From an uncultured Bryobacteraceae bacterium (lineage in GTDB: Bacteria > Acidobacteriota > Terriglobia > Bryobacterales > Bryobacteraceae), in contig CALJAM010000007.1 in assembly GCA_938027685.1 (NCBI GenBank), positions 26,131-90,130 of the forward strand: DNA of 64,000 nucleotides, read 5' to 3'. Made by a program: the position numbers and the translations under genes. The notes below the pieces were generated by a model that worked only from the letters and a program-made list of their open reading frames with translations, searched no databases and had not been told where the DNA came from. This document shows, in pieces, positions 44,421-53,312 of the stretch (its first letter is position 1; each line of letters opens with the position of its first letter).

Positions 44421-45511
44421 GGAGCTACCGGATCGCGTGGTTGCCGGGCGACGGCATCGGGCCGGAGGTTTGTGCCGCCGCTCGCATGGTGCTGGACGCC
44501 GTGGGCTTCACCGCCGAGTACCTGCCGGGCGATATCGGTTGGGAGTACTGGCGGCGGGAGGGCGACGCGCTGCCCCAGAGGACCATCGAGCTGCTGCGCT
44601 CCACCGATTGCGCGTTCTTCGGCGCCATCACGTCGAAGCCGGCGCGCGAGGCCGAACGCGAGCTGGCGCCCGAGCTTCAGGGCCGCGGATTGGTTTACCG
44701 CAGCCCCATCGTTCGCATGCGGCAGTTGCTGGACCTTTACATCTGTCTACGCCCGGCGAAGGCGTTCGCGGGCAACCCACTCAACTACCGCGAGGGCATC
44801 GACCTTGTAGTTTTCCGCGAGAACACGGAAGGAATGTACATCGGCGTCGAATACGCGCGGCCGCCGGAATGTTTTTATCAGGATCCCGGTTTTGCGCGCA
44901 TCCCGCGCGATGCCGCCATCTCGGTGCGCAGCATCACCCGCGAGGCCTCGCGGCGCATTGTGGAAGCTGCGTTCCAGTATGCCCGTGGGCGCGGGCGGCG
45001 CAAGGTGACCGCCGTACACAAAGCCAACGTGCTGCGCACGACCTGCGGCCTGTTCCTGGAGACGGCGCGCGAGGTGGCCGCCCGCTATCCCGACATCGCC
45101 TTCGACGAGGCCAACATCGACGCCATGTGCATGTGGCTGCTGAAAAACCCCCATAATTACGACGTAATCGTCACTACCAACCTCTTCGGAGACATCCTTT
45201 CCGACTTGTGTGCCCAACTGGTGGGTGGGATGGGATTCGGCTACAGCGGCAACATCGGCGACCGCTACGCCGTCTTCGAGCCTACGCACGGCTCCGCGCC
45301 CAAGTACGCAGGGCAGAACAAGGTGAATCCCCTCGCGACGATCCTAGCGGCCAAAATGATGCTGGAGTGGCTGGGGGAGAGCGAGAAGGCGACCCGGATC
45401 GAGCAGGCGGTAGCGCGAGTGATCGCGGAAGGCAAGGTCCGCACCTACGACATGGGAGGCAACGCCACTACGCAGGAAATGGCGGCGGCCGTCTGCCGCG
45501 CTCTTTCATGA
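44417..45511 (+). CDS. Isocitrate/isopropylmalate dehydrogenase family (beta-decarboxylating dehydrogenase)
   Basis: A 364-aa decarboxylating dehydrogenase with N-terminal '[11 protein letters not shown]', the substrate-binding '[18 protein letters not shown]' (S-x5-R-like pattern as in isocitrate dehydrogenase), '[16 protein letters not shown]', '[13 protein letters not shown]' (catalytic Lys), '[19 protein letters not shown]', and cofactor loop '[15 protein letters not shown]'. Lys296-Tyr297 occupy the positions used for NADP by E. coli isocitrate dehydrogenase; NAD enzymes such as isopropylmalate dehydrogenase usually have Asp-Ile. So it is predicted NADP-linked and isocitrate-like, but much shorter than E. 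coli Icd (416). It is last in the four-gene operon. Confidence 0.85.
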   Translation: MRSYRIAWLPGDGIGPEVCAAARMVLDAVGFTAEYLPGDIGWEYWRREGDALPQRTIELLRSTDCAFFGAITSKPAREAERELAPELQGRGLVYRSPIVRMRQLLDLYICLRPAKAFAGNPLNYREGIDLVVFRENTEGMYIGVEYARPPECFYQDPGFARIPRDAAISVRSITREASRRIVEAAFQYARGRGRRKVTAVHKANVLRTTCGLFLETAREVAARYPDIAFDEANIDAMCMWLLKNPHNYDVIVTTNLFGDILSDLCAQLVGGMGFGYSGNIGDRYAVFEPTHGSAPKYAGQNKVNPLATILAAKMMLEWLGESEKATRIEQAVARVIAEGKVRTYDMGGNATTQEMAAAVCRALS

Positions 45512-45525
45512 GCGCTGGCGCGGCC

Positions 45526-46017
45526 TTACCAACGGCGGAACCAGCTCCGCCAGCCGTCAGGTTCGCTCTGTCCCACCCCGTACTGCCGATTCAGAAGCTC
45601 GAGCAGGGTTTTTAGGTCAGCCAAGAACAGACGCCGTTCATGCTCCTCGGCGTCGGGTGGGATCAGATCGCGATACGGCGCAAGGCCGGCCCAGATGGCC
45701 AGTGTGACCCGCTTATCCACGCCCAGATCCGACAGGTAAAGGTCCAGATCGGCCTTCTGCTGCTCGAGGTCGTAACACAGCCATTGTTGGAAGGCCCGTC
45801 GATGGGCATCGCGGATCAGGCGATCGGCTTCGTCGGCGCCAAGGCTGTCCTCGAGGTCAAAGTGGTGGTAACGCCCATCCTGGCGATCGTAGAAGGAGGA
45901 GAGGTATACGAGGCGGCCAAACTGCGTGAGAATTTGCAGGATGGTACTTTGGAACTTCTGGTACGGGGTCTGCCGCTCGAGTGCGGCCGGCATGCGGGGT
46001 TTGCCAGCCTGTTCCAT
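45526..46017 (-). CDS. Conserved-looking protein of unknown function
   Basis: A 163-aa soluble, largely helical protein with no family recognised. It contains 'YQKFQSTILQILTQFGRLVYLSSFYDRQDGRYHHFDLEDSL', then 'RAFQQWLCYDLEQQKADLDLYLSDL', and ends in a Trp/Arg-rich tail (WRSWFRRW). The ATG at 46017 is proposed; a GTG at 46056 would add 13 residues. It converges with the dehydrogenase gene, 14 nt apart. Confidence 0.6.
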   Translation of the reverse strand: MEQAGKPRMPAALERQTPYQKFQSTILQILTQFGRLVYLSSFYDRQDGRYHHFDLEDSLGADEADRLIRDAHRRAFQQWLCYDLEQQKADLDLYLSDLGVDKRVTLAIWAGLAPYRDLIPPDAEEHERRLFLADLKTLLELLNRQYGVGQSEPDGWRSWFRRW

Positions 46018-46142
46018 AGGTCGTTCGCGCGGGCCCTGCAAAGGGCAGCCTAGCACTAATTTATCACCGCACCCTCCGCGCTGTCCATAACAAATTCATC
46101 CGGGGGAAATCTGAATCTAACCCATCTCTCCCAGTTGATCGC

Positions 46143-47345
46143 TCAAAGGGGTAGTATCTGTTCGTGAATGGGGTCGAAACGGATTCTCCGCTTTTGCAGG
46201 TAGGCAATGTTCCCGAGGTGGGATGCCTGTGCAGAACGGTGGCCGATCAGTACATCGGCGTTCGGCAACTTGCGAGTCCGCACGCACTCCAAAAAATTGG
46301 CGATGTGGTCGGCCGTCATATCGCCGCTCGGCGCCTTCACCACCACGGGTTGGGCGCCTTTTTCGGCCGATTGATACTCGAAGTGGCTTCGGCTAATCCA
46401 CAGCCTTCCCTCCGTGCCCACGAACTCCACGGCGGCGCCGCGAAGCCCCGGGGCCAGCGTGGCCTCGAAGGTGGCGGTGAGGTCGTTGGGGTACTCCAGC
46501 AGAACATTGATCGTGTCGGGCGCGGTCCGTCCGTCCTTATAGACGTAGACGCCGCCGGCCGCCACGGCCGAGATCGGGATGTCTTGGCCAAGGAACATGT
46601 GCACGACGTCGATCCAGTGGGTGAAGAGGTCCGTGATCTGGCCCCCGCCGAAGTCAAGGTAGGCTCGCCAGTTCCAGTACTGCTGGGGATCCCATTCGCG
46701 CCACTTCACCGGCCCCAGGAAACGCGCCCAGTCCAGGTTGGAAGGTTTCTGGCGAAGCCGCTCGGGGGCTCGGCGAAGGTGGTACTGGTTGCCGTGCCAC
46801 CAGGTGCGGGCCAGCGTGACCTTACCCAGTTTTCCGGTGTCGATATACTCCTGCTTGGCCTGAATGTAATGGCGGCCGGAACGCTGTTGCATGCCTACCT
46901 GGCAGATGCGTTCGTTGACCCGCGCCGCCTTGACGATCTCCGGACCTTCTTCGATCTTGAGCGTCAGCGGCTTTTCTACGTAAACGTCCTTGCCGGCGTT
47001 CAGAGCGTCGATCGTGTTCTGCGCGTGCCAATGGTCGGGCGTGGCGATGAGCACGATGTCCACGTCTTTGAGCTCGAGAAGCTTACGGTGGTCCGTGAAG
47101 GCTTGGGCGCCCGGCGCCATTTGCTGGGCGCGGTCAATCATTTCGCCGTAGATATCGCAGACCGCCACCACCTGCACTCCGGGCTGCTTGAGAAACAGGC
47201 GCATGTCGCCGCGGCCGCGCTCGCCGCAGCCGATGACGCCCAGGCCCAGCCGATCGTTGGCGCCCAGGACCCGCGAGTAAGAGGCGGCCGTCCAAGCGAG
47301 ACCGCCGCGAAAGAGGTCGCGTCGGCGAATGGTTAGGTCGAACAT
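46143..47345 (-). CDS. Gfo/Idh/MocA-family oxidoreductase with Tat leader
   Basis: A 400-aa NAD(P)-dependent sugar oxidoreductase family member. The N-terminus 'TIRRRDLFRGGLAWTAASYSRV' is a twin-arginine signal. Then come the Rossmann 'LGVIGCGERGRGDM', 'IATPDHWHAQNTIDAL', the catalytic-lysine motif 'VYVEKPLTL', and a C-terminal Gfo/Idh C domain with 'LDFGGGQITDLFTHWIDVVHMFLG'. Members of this secreted subgroup are abundant in Acidobacteriota and Planctomycetota, where they are linked to extracytoplasmic glycan oxidation. A TATAAT ends 7 nt before the ATG and there is no Shine-Dalgarno, pointing to a leaderless transcript. Confidence 0.88.
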   Translation of the reverse strand: MFDLTIRRRDLFRGGLAWTAASYSRVLGANDRLGLGVIGCGERGRGDMRLFLKQPGVQVVAVCDIYGEMIDRAQQMAPGAQAFTDHRKLLELKDVDIVLIATPDHWHAQNTIDALNAGKDVYVEKPLTLKIEEGPEIVKAARVNERICQVGMQQRSGRHYIQAKQEYIDTGKLGKVTLARTWWHGNQYHLRRAPERLRQKPSNLDWARFLGPVKWREWDPQQYWNWRAYLDFGGGQITDLFTHWIDVVHMFLGQDIPISAVAAGGVYVYKDGRTAPDTINVLLEYPNDLTATFEATLAPGLRGAAVEFVGTEGRLWISRSHFEYQSAEKGAQPVVVKAPSGDMTADHIANFLECVRTRKLPNADVLIGHRSAQASHLGNIAYLQKRRIRFDPIHEQILPL

Positions 47346-47352
47346 CTGCGAA

Positions 47353-47358
47353 ATTATA
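47353..47358 (-). promoter_or_regulatory. -10 box (TATAAT) for the Gfo/Idh gene
   Basis: A perfect minus-strand TATAAT is separated by exactly 7 nt from the ATG at 47345. This is the clearest leaderless arrangement in the window. Confidence 0.6.
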
Positions 47359-47393
47359 GCGCGGCGGCCCACTTCCTGTTGTAGGACGCGATC

Positions 47394-47807
47394 ATGCTTC
47401 GGCTGGGCGATGTGGCGGCGGTGCTGCTGGTAATCGTGGGCGTGTCGGGAACCGAGGCATGGCCCGCACGCACCGCCCAGAACAAGGCCGCTCGCGGTGG
47501 AGCGAGCCTGACGGACGCGGAGTTGGAGAGGGCCATCCGCGAGCGTTTCGCGCGTTCGAAGATCTCCGTCAATCGCTTCACGGTGCGTGTGCAGGGCGGC
47601 GTGGCGACGATCGAGGGCCGTACCGATGTGGTGCAGCACAAGGGTGTGGCCACGCGCCTGGCCAAGGCGGCAGGGGCACGGCGCGTCGTCAACCGCATTG
47701 AGGTGAGCGAACAAGCGCGGCAGAAGGCCTCGAAAAATCTCGCGCAAGGAAGACGCCGTGCGCAGATCAAACGCAGCGAGGCTTCCGCCCGCAGCGAGCC
47801 CCGGTGA
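47394..47807 (+). CDS. BON-domain exported protein
   Basis: A 137-aa protein with a signal peptide (about residues 1-22) and one BON domain (residues about 38-105: 'LTDAELERAIRERFARSKISVNRFTVRVQGGVATIEGRTD...ARRVVNRIEVS'). A very basic, low-complexity C-terminal tail follows. BON domains bind phospholipid or outer-membrane components. It is divergent from the Gfo/Idh gene and converges on the ceramidase-like gene with only 2 nt between stops. Confidence 0.85.
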   Translation: MLRLGDVAAVLLVIVGVSGTEAWPARTAQNKAARGGASLTDAELERAIRERFARSKISVNRFTVRVQGGVATIEGRTDVVQHKGVATRLAKAAGARRVVNRIEVSEQARQKASKNLAQGRRRAQIKRSEASARSEPR

Positions 47808-47809
47808 GG

Positions 47810-49165
47810 CTATCGGCGTCCCACCCGCTTCATCACCTGCCGGACGGCGGCCATCACGCGTTCTTCCACGTCCTCGTCGAAAGGCCCCGGCATGCCGTAA
47901 TAAATCATGCTGTCGACCGGCTCGTAGCCGCCTTCTCTCAGGACCCGCAACGACGGTACGTAGAAGGCGACGTCGTTGGCGTAAGCGGCGACGATGAGCG
48001 GTTCGCGCCCTGCGTATTCCTTGCCGACGCGAATCTGGTAGTCGATCACCACTTCGCCACCGAGGGCGACGAGAGTCAAATCGCGTCCGAAGCGGACCGC
48101 CTGTACGGGGTAGGGAGCGCTGCGGATGGGTTGCCGTTCGTCGTAGGCCTTGAGCATCAGCCGGGCATGACGGACGCGGTGCGGGTTGGGATCGCCCAGG
48201 CGCTGCTCGAACATTTCGCGGGTGTGGTGCGCGAAACGCAGTTCGGTGGTCAGGAACGCCGTGCGGAACGGGCCGGAGAGTGGTCTCATCGCGCTTGTCA
48301 GCACGCGTTCCACTTCGGCCGCCAACGCCTCGCCGTGCCGGCGGGCCAGATCGAGCGTGCCGCGGGGATGCGGGTTCTGATCCCCGGCGCAGAGGGTGAA
48401 GAAGATCGCCGTCGCGCCGGGGTGTTTTTCTTCCAGCGCCAATTGCGCGAAGCCTGAGTAATCCCCCGAGATCTGGTAAAAGTCCGGCCCCAGCGTCGTG
48501 TTGTGGCAGGCGTAGGCGAACAGCACGGCGCGCAGCACGCCGTCGGGCGCTGCGACCTTGATGACGGGTACGGTGTGATCAGCGGGGCCGGACGGGTTCA
48601 CCCCGAGGCGGATGCCCTTGGGGGTCGGCTCCCTGCGGTTAATGGCGAAACCGGCACGCCCCGTACCGTAATAGAGCCGGGCGGGCTTTAAGTCGCCCAG
48701 CGCAGCTGCGGCGGCGTCGAACAGGGCTTGCGTCAAGACGTCGCCGTACTGCTGGATCCTGCGCGCGTTTTCCGCATCCAGCTCGTACATGGCGGTCAGA
48801 TTGGCCCGGACCACCGGGCCCGAGTGCGTATGGGTCGCGAAGAAAAGCACGCGGGAGCGCTCCAGCCCATAGTCCTTTTGCAGTCGTGCGGCAACGGGGT
48901 CCGTGATGGCCCTGGGGAGCCCAATCAGGTCGGCGCCGATCAAGACGACGCGACCCCGCCTGGAGTCCTCCAGCGCAAGGGCTTTCACCCAAAGGTCATG
49001 GACGACGCCCTGGGAAGGCTGTTTGCGCGCTGCGTATCCGGAGAGCCAGATGGGTTCGCGGGGCGTGATTCTGACGCGGCCGATGCCGGCCTTGAAGTCC
49101 GCGGGTCCGCCCAGCCCGAGCGTGCTTGCCAAAACAAGCAAGCCAATGACGTGCGCCGATTTCAT
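47810..49165 (-). CDS. Neutral/alkaline ceramidase N-domain-like exported protein
   Basis: A 451-aa protein with a signal peptide (MKSAHVIGLLVLASTLGLGGPA) and the neutral ceramidase N-terminal pattern: 'FKAGIGRVRITPREPIWLSGYAAR', 'LIGADLIGLP', 'FFATHTHSGPVV' (zinc-binding His region), 'YACHNTTLG' and 'FTLCAGDQNPHP'. It lacks the C-terminal beta domain of full-length ceramidases (about 650+ aa), as do many Acidobacteriota and Planctomycetota homologues. The substrate is probably an amide-linked lipid or peptide, not necessarily ceramide. A TATACT box and GGGAGG Shine-Dalgarno precede it. Confidence 0.85.
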   Translation of the reverse strand: MKSAHVIGLLVLASTLGLGGPADFKAGIGRVRITPREPIWLSGYAARKQPSQGVVHDLWVKALALEDSRRGRVVLIGADLIGLPRAITDPVAARLQKDYGLERSRVLFFATHTHSGPVVRANLTAMYELDAENARRIQQYGDVLTQALFDAAAAALGDLKPARLYYGTGRAGFAINRREPTPKGIRLGVNPSGPADHTVPVIKVAAPDGVLRAVLFAYACHNTTLGPDFYQISGDYSGFAQLALEEKHPGATAIFFTLCAGDQNPHPRGTLDLARRHGEALAAEVERVLTSAMRPLSGPFRTAFLTTELRFAHHTREMFEQRLGDPNPHRVRHARLMLKAYDERQPIRSAPYPVQAVRFGRDLTLVALGGEVVIDYQIRVGKEYAGREPLIVAAYANDVAFYVPSLRVLREGGYEPVDSMIYYGMPGPFDEDVEERVMAAVRQVMKRVGRR

Positions 49166-49191
49166 GTTGGCTGCCTCCCGTCCGAAGGGCT

Positions 49192-49197
49192 AGTATA
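49192..49197 (-). promoter_or_regulatory. -10 box (TATACT) for the ceramidase-like gene
   Basis: Minus-strand TATACT (5 of 6) ends 26 nt before the ATG at 49165. The leader of about 20 nt includes a GGGAGG Shine-Dalgarno, so this gene has a normal leadered layout. Confidence 0.5.
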
Positions 49198-49264
49198 AAC
49201 CTGAGAAGCCGGCAACCGGCCTCCGGGTCGGAGCGTTCAACAAGGTAGCGAGGAGGCGCTGAAC

Positions 49265-50209
49265 ATGAAGGCCGTACAGGTCGCCATCCTGATCCTTCTG
49301 GTAGTTGTCGCAGGTCTGCTTTACATGAACTTGCGGAGCAAATCACCGGAGCCCGCGCAGGTCGCTGCGCCCAGCGAGGCCGCCAGCATTCCCCCGACCC
49401 CGGAGCCAAGCCAGCCGACGAGAGCGGAAGTGCAGCCTCCTGAGGCGACGCCGCAAGCAACCCCGGTGCGACCCTCGCCTGCGCCGAAGCGTCCGTCCCC
49501 TGCACCCGTAAGCGCCGGGCAATCGCCCGTGCCTGCTCCCTCGCCGGCTGCGGAACCCGCGCCGCAAGCGGCGCCCCAGCCTCCCCAAGGGACTCAGCCT
49601 GTGCAAGCCGAGCCGGCTCAGCCTCGCGCCGTGCTGACGCCTCCCTCCGGTACGCAGCAAGCCCCGCCGCCTGCTCCTGCGCCGCGCAAGGTCACGATTC
49701 CGGCCGGAACGTTGTTGACCGTGCGCCTCAATGAAACGATCGCCAGCGACAAGAATCAGCCTGGGGACACCTTCACGGCCACACTCGATCAACCGCTGAT
49801 CGTGGAGGGTCTGGTACTGGCCGAGCGCGGGGCGCGGGTGGAGGGCAAGGTGCTGGAAGTCGAGCAAGCGGGACGCGTCCGCGGCCTGGCTACACTCAAG
49901 GTGCACCTGGTGCGGCTTCACACCTCGGATGGTCAGGAGATCGCCATCAGCACTGCGCCCTTCAGCAAGACGGCGGAGGCCAGCAAGGGCGAGGATGCCA
50001 AGAAAATCGGCATCGGCGCCGCCGTAGGCGCCGCGATCGGCGCGATCGCCGGGGGCGGCCGGGGAGCGGCGATCGGCGCCGGCGTGGGCGGCGCAGCGGG
50101 CACGGGCACGGTGCTGGCTACCCGAGGCAAACCGGCCGTGCTGCCCAGCGAGACGCGGCTCACCTTCAGACTTCAAGAGCCGGTCACGGTGGTGGAAAAG
50201 CTGAAGTAG
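49265..50209 (+). CDS. Envelope protein with Pro/Ala-rich linker and glycine-zipper segment
   Basis: A 314-aa protein. One N-terminal membrane helix (residues about 4-22) precedes a long Pro/Ala/Gln linker (about 27-140). A folded beta domain follows ('KVTIPAGTLLTVRLNETIASDKNQPGDTFTATLDQPLI...LAERGARVEGKVLEVE'). A glycine zipper near residues 245-285 repeats G/A-x3-G patterns ('IGAAVGAAIGAIAGGG'). The end is 'TRLTFRLQEPVTV'. The architecture fits a periplasm-spanning envelope protein. A GAGGAGG Shine-Dalgarno lies about 9 nt before the ATG. It is followed after 17 nt by an unknown gene. Confidence 0.8.
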   Translation: MKAVQVAILILLVVVAGLLYMNLRSKSPEPAQVAAPSEAASIPPTPEPSQPTRAEVQPPEATPQATPVRPSPAPKRPSPAPVSAGQSPVPAPSPAAEPAPQAAPQPPQGTQPVQAEPAQPRAVLTPPSGTQQAPPPAPAPRKVTIPAGTLLTVRLNETIASDKNQPGDTFTATLDQPLIVEGLVLAERGARVEGKVLEVEQAGRVRGLATLKVHLVRLHTSDGQEIAISTAPFSKTAEASKGEDAKKIGIGAAVGAAIGAIAGGGRGAAIGAGVGGAAGTGTVLATRGKPAVLPSETRLTFRLQEPVTVVEKLK

Positions 50210-50226
50210 CGGGCGGGGCCGCAGCG

Positions 50227-50796
50227 ATGCCCGATTTGCTCTATCTTTCGCTTTGGCTGCGGGATCACCGTGAGGAGAACATGCTCGAGCGCTTCGAGCG
50301 CCTGCTGCGTGCTTTTCCCTTTTCGCGGCTGCGTCCCGGGATCTCCTCGCTGCGCGTGCAGGCGGTGGCCGACAGCGAGCCGCCGGTTCTCGAACAAGCT
50401 TTCGCAACGCCGCCCGAGATCGAGCAAGTCATCGCACTGGCGCGCGAATTCACGCATGCCGACTGCGCCGTGGCGGTCGAGGGCTGGTGGGAGCTCTGGC
50501 AGTGGAAGGACGAATGGAGGCTCCTGCCGTCACGCGTTGTTCTGACCTGCCTTGGACCCGAGTTCGAAAACGACGTGGGCGATCACCTGCGCGTGGAGCT
50601 GGGCACGGAGCGGCAGTTCCTGCCGCAACTGTCGCTGCCGCACGGCGACCGCATCGCGCGGTCGAACCTGCGCAGCGTCGTGCGCTTGGCGGAAGACCTG
50701 GAGCGGGTGCTGCCGGTCGAGCGGCGCCAACTCTGGTCGGAATCCGGGGAGAACTTCGCCGCTCTGGTCGACGCCGCGCTGTCCGAGCAGGGTTAG
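50227..50796 (+). CDS. Unknown soluble protein
   Basis: A 189-aa protein with no recognised family. It is Leu/Glu/Arg-rich, with a Trp-rich middle ('VEGWWELWQWKDEWRLLPSRVVLTCLGPEFE'). No signal peptide or membrane segment is seen. It is probably co-transcribed with the glycine-zipper protein 17 nt upstream. The size and the ordered alternation of beta and helix suggest a real protein. Confidence 0.65.
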   Translation: MPDLLYLSLWLRDHREENMLERFERLLRAFPFSRLRPGISSLRVQAVADSEPPVLEQAFATPPEIEQVIALAREFTHADCAVAVEGWWELWQWKDEWRLLPSRVVLTCLGPEFENDVGDHLRVELGTERQFLPQLSLPHGDRIARSNLRSVVRLAEDLERVLPVERRQLWSESGENFAALVDAALSEQG

Positions 50797-50824
50797 CGCC
50801 GGACAAGACCCCAAGCCCCTGTAT

Positions 50825-50854
50825 TTGACAGGCAGGCTGCGCATCGCGTAGCCT
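50825..50854 (+). promoter_or_regulatory. Promoter for the heparinase-like gene
   Basis: A perfect -35 TTGACA (50825-50830), an 18-nt spacer and TAGCCT (50849-50854). The -10 ends 10 nt before the ATG at 50865, implying a leader of at most a few bases. The presence of a consensus -35 strengthens the leaderless reading for this class. Confidence 0.5.
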
Positions 50855-50864
50855 GACGTTGCAC

Positions 50865-53246
50865 ATGTCCCTGACACGACGAAGCTTCATGAGTTCCCCG
50901 GCATGGGCGGCGGTTTTTCAATCGGCGCATGCTTTCCCCAGTCAACAGCCCGAGCGTGCCTCTTTTATGCAGCCGACCGACGGCGCGGAGGTGGCCGTCA
51001 CTCCCCCCGGCTTCGCGTGGTGGCGCGCGGCGGGCGCGTCCGCGTATCGCTTGATCATTCGCGAGGAGGGCGGCAGGACAGTCTACGAGAGCGAGCCCCA
51101 TCCCGATCCGGTGCATCTGCCCTCCCGTGCGCTGCCGCCGGGGACTTACTCGTGGGACGTGGAGGCTCTGGATGCTCACGGTCGCACGCTGGCGCGCCGC
51201 GGTTGGTGGCGCTTCCGTATCCCGAAAGGCGTCCCGGAGCTGGTCTGGGAGGATCCGGACAAGTTGTTGGCCCGCGTGCCGGAGGGCCACCCGCGTTACG
51301 TGTTTCTCAAGGACCGACTCGCGAGCGTCCGGGCCATGCTCGGAACCACACGCCGCGAAGCGTGGCAGGCGATTCGTCGGGCCGCCGATCGGGCCTTGCA
51401 GACGCCGCCGCCCGAGCCTCCCCGCTATCACACTTTCCCGGACAAAGTCCGCCAGCGCATGGGGTACACGGTCTACTTCCGCGAGTTTCGCCGCTTCATC
51501 GACGGCGCCATGAACACGCTGGCGCTGGCGTACCTGCTGAGCGGGGAGGAAAAGTACGGGCTGGCAGCCAAAAGAATCCTGCTGGAAGTGGAACGCTGGG
51601 GCATCGAAGGGCCGATGTCGGTGCTCTCCGAATTCGGCGACGAGCCGGGACTCTCCATGGCACGCTTCGGCCACCGCGCCTACGATTGGCTCTACGACCT
51701 GTTTGACCAGTCCGAACGCGAGCGCGTGCGCGAGATGACGGCCGGCCGCGCCCGCCAGGTGTTGCGTCGGCTGCGGCGTGCCGACTACCTGGCCACCCCC
51801 GCGGAAAGCCACAACGGGCGGCTGATTGCCTATCTGACCGAGTACGCGGTGGTGCTCAAAGGGGAGGCGCCCGATGCCGCGGAGTGGCTGGATTATTCGC
51901 TGCGCGCACTGCTGACCTTTTATCCCCATTGGGGCGACGCCGACGGGGGTTGGGCGGAGGGAGTCAGCTACGCCCTCGGCTACAACACCCTCTACCTGCC
52001 GGCTATCGAAGCCCTGCGCGCGACGACCGGTTTCGACCTCTATCGCAAGCCTTTCTTCAACCGCATCCCGCGATTTTTCCTCTATTGCACTTCGCCCATC
52101 GGCGAACAGCGGCCGTTCGGGGATGGATCCGACCGCCCGGTCTCCGGCCCGGCGGGCGCGGTGCTCATGGCGCACCACGGTCGGCGGCTGAAGGATCCCG
52201 CCTACGTGTGGTGGGCGCAGCAGGCGGGCGGCCTGAAGGAAGGCGTCTCGGATGCGCTCGTAGCCGTGCTCACCGAGGATGACGTGCCGCCCCGACCTCC
52301 TTCGGATCGGCCGCAGGCCGCCGTTTTCCGCGGAATCGGCTGGGCGGCCCTGCACAGCGCGCTCGATCGGCCTGAACAAGATACGTTACTTCTGTTTAAA
52401 TCAAGTCCGTACGGAAGCGTCAGCCATAGCCACGCCGACCAAAACTCGTTCGCCATCCTCAAGGGCGGGCGGGCGCTGGCGATTCCCTCGGGCTATTACG
52501 GGCCTGCCTACGGGATGCCGCATCATGCCGATTGGACCCGCCAGACCAAGGCCAACAATTCGATCCTGGTGGACGGCGAAGGGCAAGTCGTGCGCAGCCT
52601 CCGGGCGCGGGGCCGAATCGCCGCCTTCCGCCACCAGAAGGCGTTGACTTACGTAGCGGGCGACGCGGCCGAGGCTTACGGCGGCCGCTTGACACGCTTC
52701 CTGCGCCACGTGCTTTTCCTGCGCCCCGGGCTCATCGTGATGGTGGACGATTTGGAGGCCCCGCGTCCGGCGCGTTATCAGTGGCTTCTGCACGCGCTCG
52801 AAAAGATGGAGGCGGATGAGACCGCCGGCGTTGTCGTCTCACGCCGCGGCGGCGCTTCGCTGACCGTGCGACTGGTCGCCCCTCAGGGCCTCGCCTTCAG
52901 CCAGACCGACCGGTTCGATACGCCCTACAATGCGGGCAACCCGCCCGAGTACCACGAGGAGCGTCCCAATCAGTGGCACTTCCGCGCCGAAACGCGCGAG
53001 CCGGCCGCCGCCACGCGGATTCTGGCGCTCGCGACGGTGCGAGGGCCGGACGAGGACTTCCGGGTCGAAACTTTGGAGCACGAGGGCTGGTGGGGTTTGC
53101 GGCTGGAAACTCAGGCCGGCCGGGGCGAAGCCTGGGCGCAATTGCGAGTGGGTGCGGCCGGCCCTGCGGGCTTTCCCGAGCCGGTGCGTTCCGGTCGCGC
53201 GTTGATGGCGGGTCGCTGGGGCGAGGAGATTCTGGTGGTGGACTGA
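50865..53246 (+). CDS. DUF4962/heparinase II/III-like secreted polysaccharide lyase candidate
   Basis: A 793-aa protein with a twin-arginine leader ('LTRRSFMSSPAWAAV'). It has a fibronectin-like N-terminal beta domain (about 35-125), an alpha/alpha toroid (about 150-430, 'GAMNTLALAYLLSGEEKYGLAAKRILLEV', 'AESHNGRLIAYLTEYAVVL', 'GGWAEGVSYALGYN'), and a heparinase II/III-like beta-sandwich ('SPYGSVSHSHADQNSFAILKGGRALAIPSGYYG'). The HSHADQNSF motif is the hallmark of this family, whose members degrade acidic polysaccharides by beta-elimination. The substrate is unknown. A TTG at 50859 is an alternative start. Confidence 0.85.
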   Translation: MSLTRRSFMSSPAWAAVFQSAHAFPSQQPERASFMQPTDGAEVAVTPPGFAWWRAAGASAYRLIIREEGGRTVYESEPHPDPVHLPSRALPPGTYSWDVEALDAHGRTLARRGWWRFRIPKGVPELVWEDPDKLLARVPEGHPRYVFLKDRLASVRAMLGTTRREAWQAIRRAADRALQTPPPEPPRYHTFPDKVRQRMGYTVYFREFRRFIDGAMNTLALAYLLSGEEKYGLAAKRILLEVERWGIEGPMSVLSEFGDEPGLSMARFGHRAYDWLYDLFDQSERERVREMTAGRARQVLRRLRRADYLATPAESHNGRLIAYLTEYAVVLKGEAPDAAEWLDYSLRALLTFYPHWGDADGGWAEGVSYALGYNTLYLPAIEALRATTGFDLYRKPFFNRIPRFFLYCTSPIGEQRPFGDGSDRPVSGPAGAVLMAHHGRRLKDPAYVWWAQQAGGLKEGVSDALVAVLTEDDVPPRPPSDRPQAAVFRGIGWAALHSALDRPEQDTLLLFKSSPYGSVSHSHADQNSFAILKGGRALAIPSGYYGPAYGMPHHADWTRQTKANNSILVDGEGQVVRSLRARGRIAAFRHQKALTYVAGDAAEAYGGRLTRFLRHVLFLRPGLIVMVDDLEAPRPARYQWLLHALEKMEADETAGVVVSRRGGASLTVRLVAPQGLAFSQTDRFDTPYNAGNPPEYHEERPNQWHFRAETREPAAATRILALATVRGPDEDFRVETLEHEGWWGLRLETQAGRGEAWAQLRVGAAGPAGFPEPVRSGRALMAGRWGEEILVVD

Positions 53247-53274
53247 GGCGCGGCTTGACGCGCCCGCCGGGTGC

Positions 53275-53302
53275 TTGCCGATGGGCAGCCGCGCGCGATA
53301 CT
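53275..53302 (+). promoter_or_regulatory. Candidate promoter for the sulfatase gene
   Basis: TTGCCG (53275-53280), a 16-nt spacer and GATACT (53297-53302, 4 of 6). The -10 ends 10 nt before the ATG at 53313. Confidence 0.4.
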
Positions 53303-53312
53303 TTAAAGGGCT

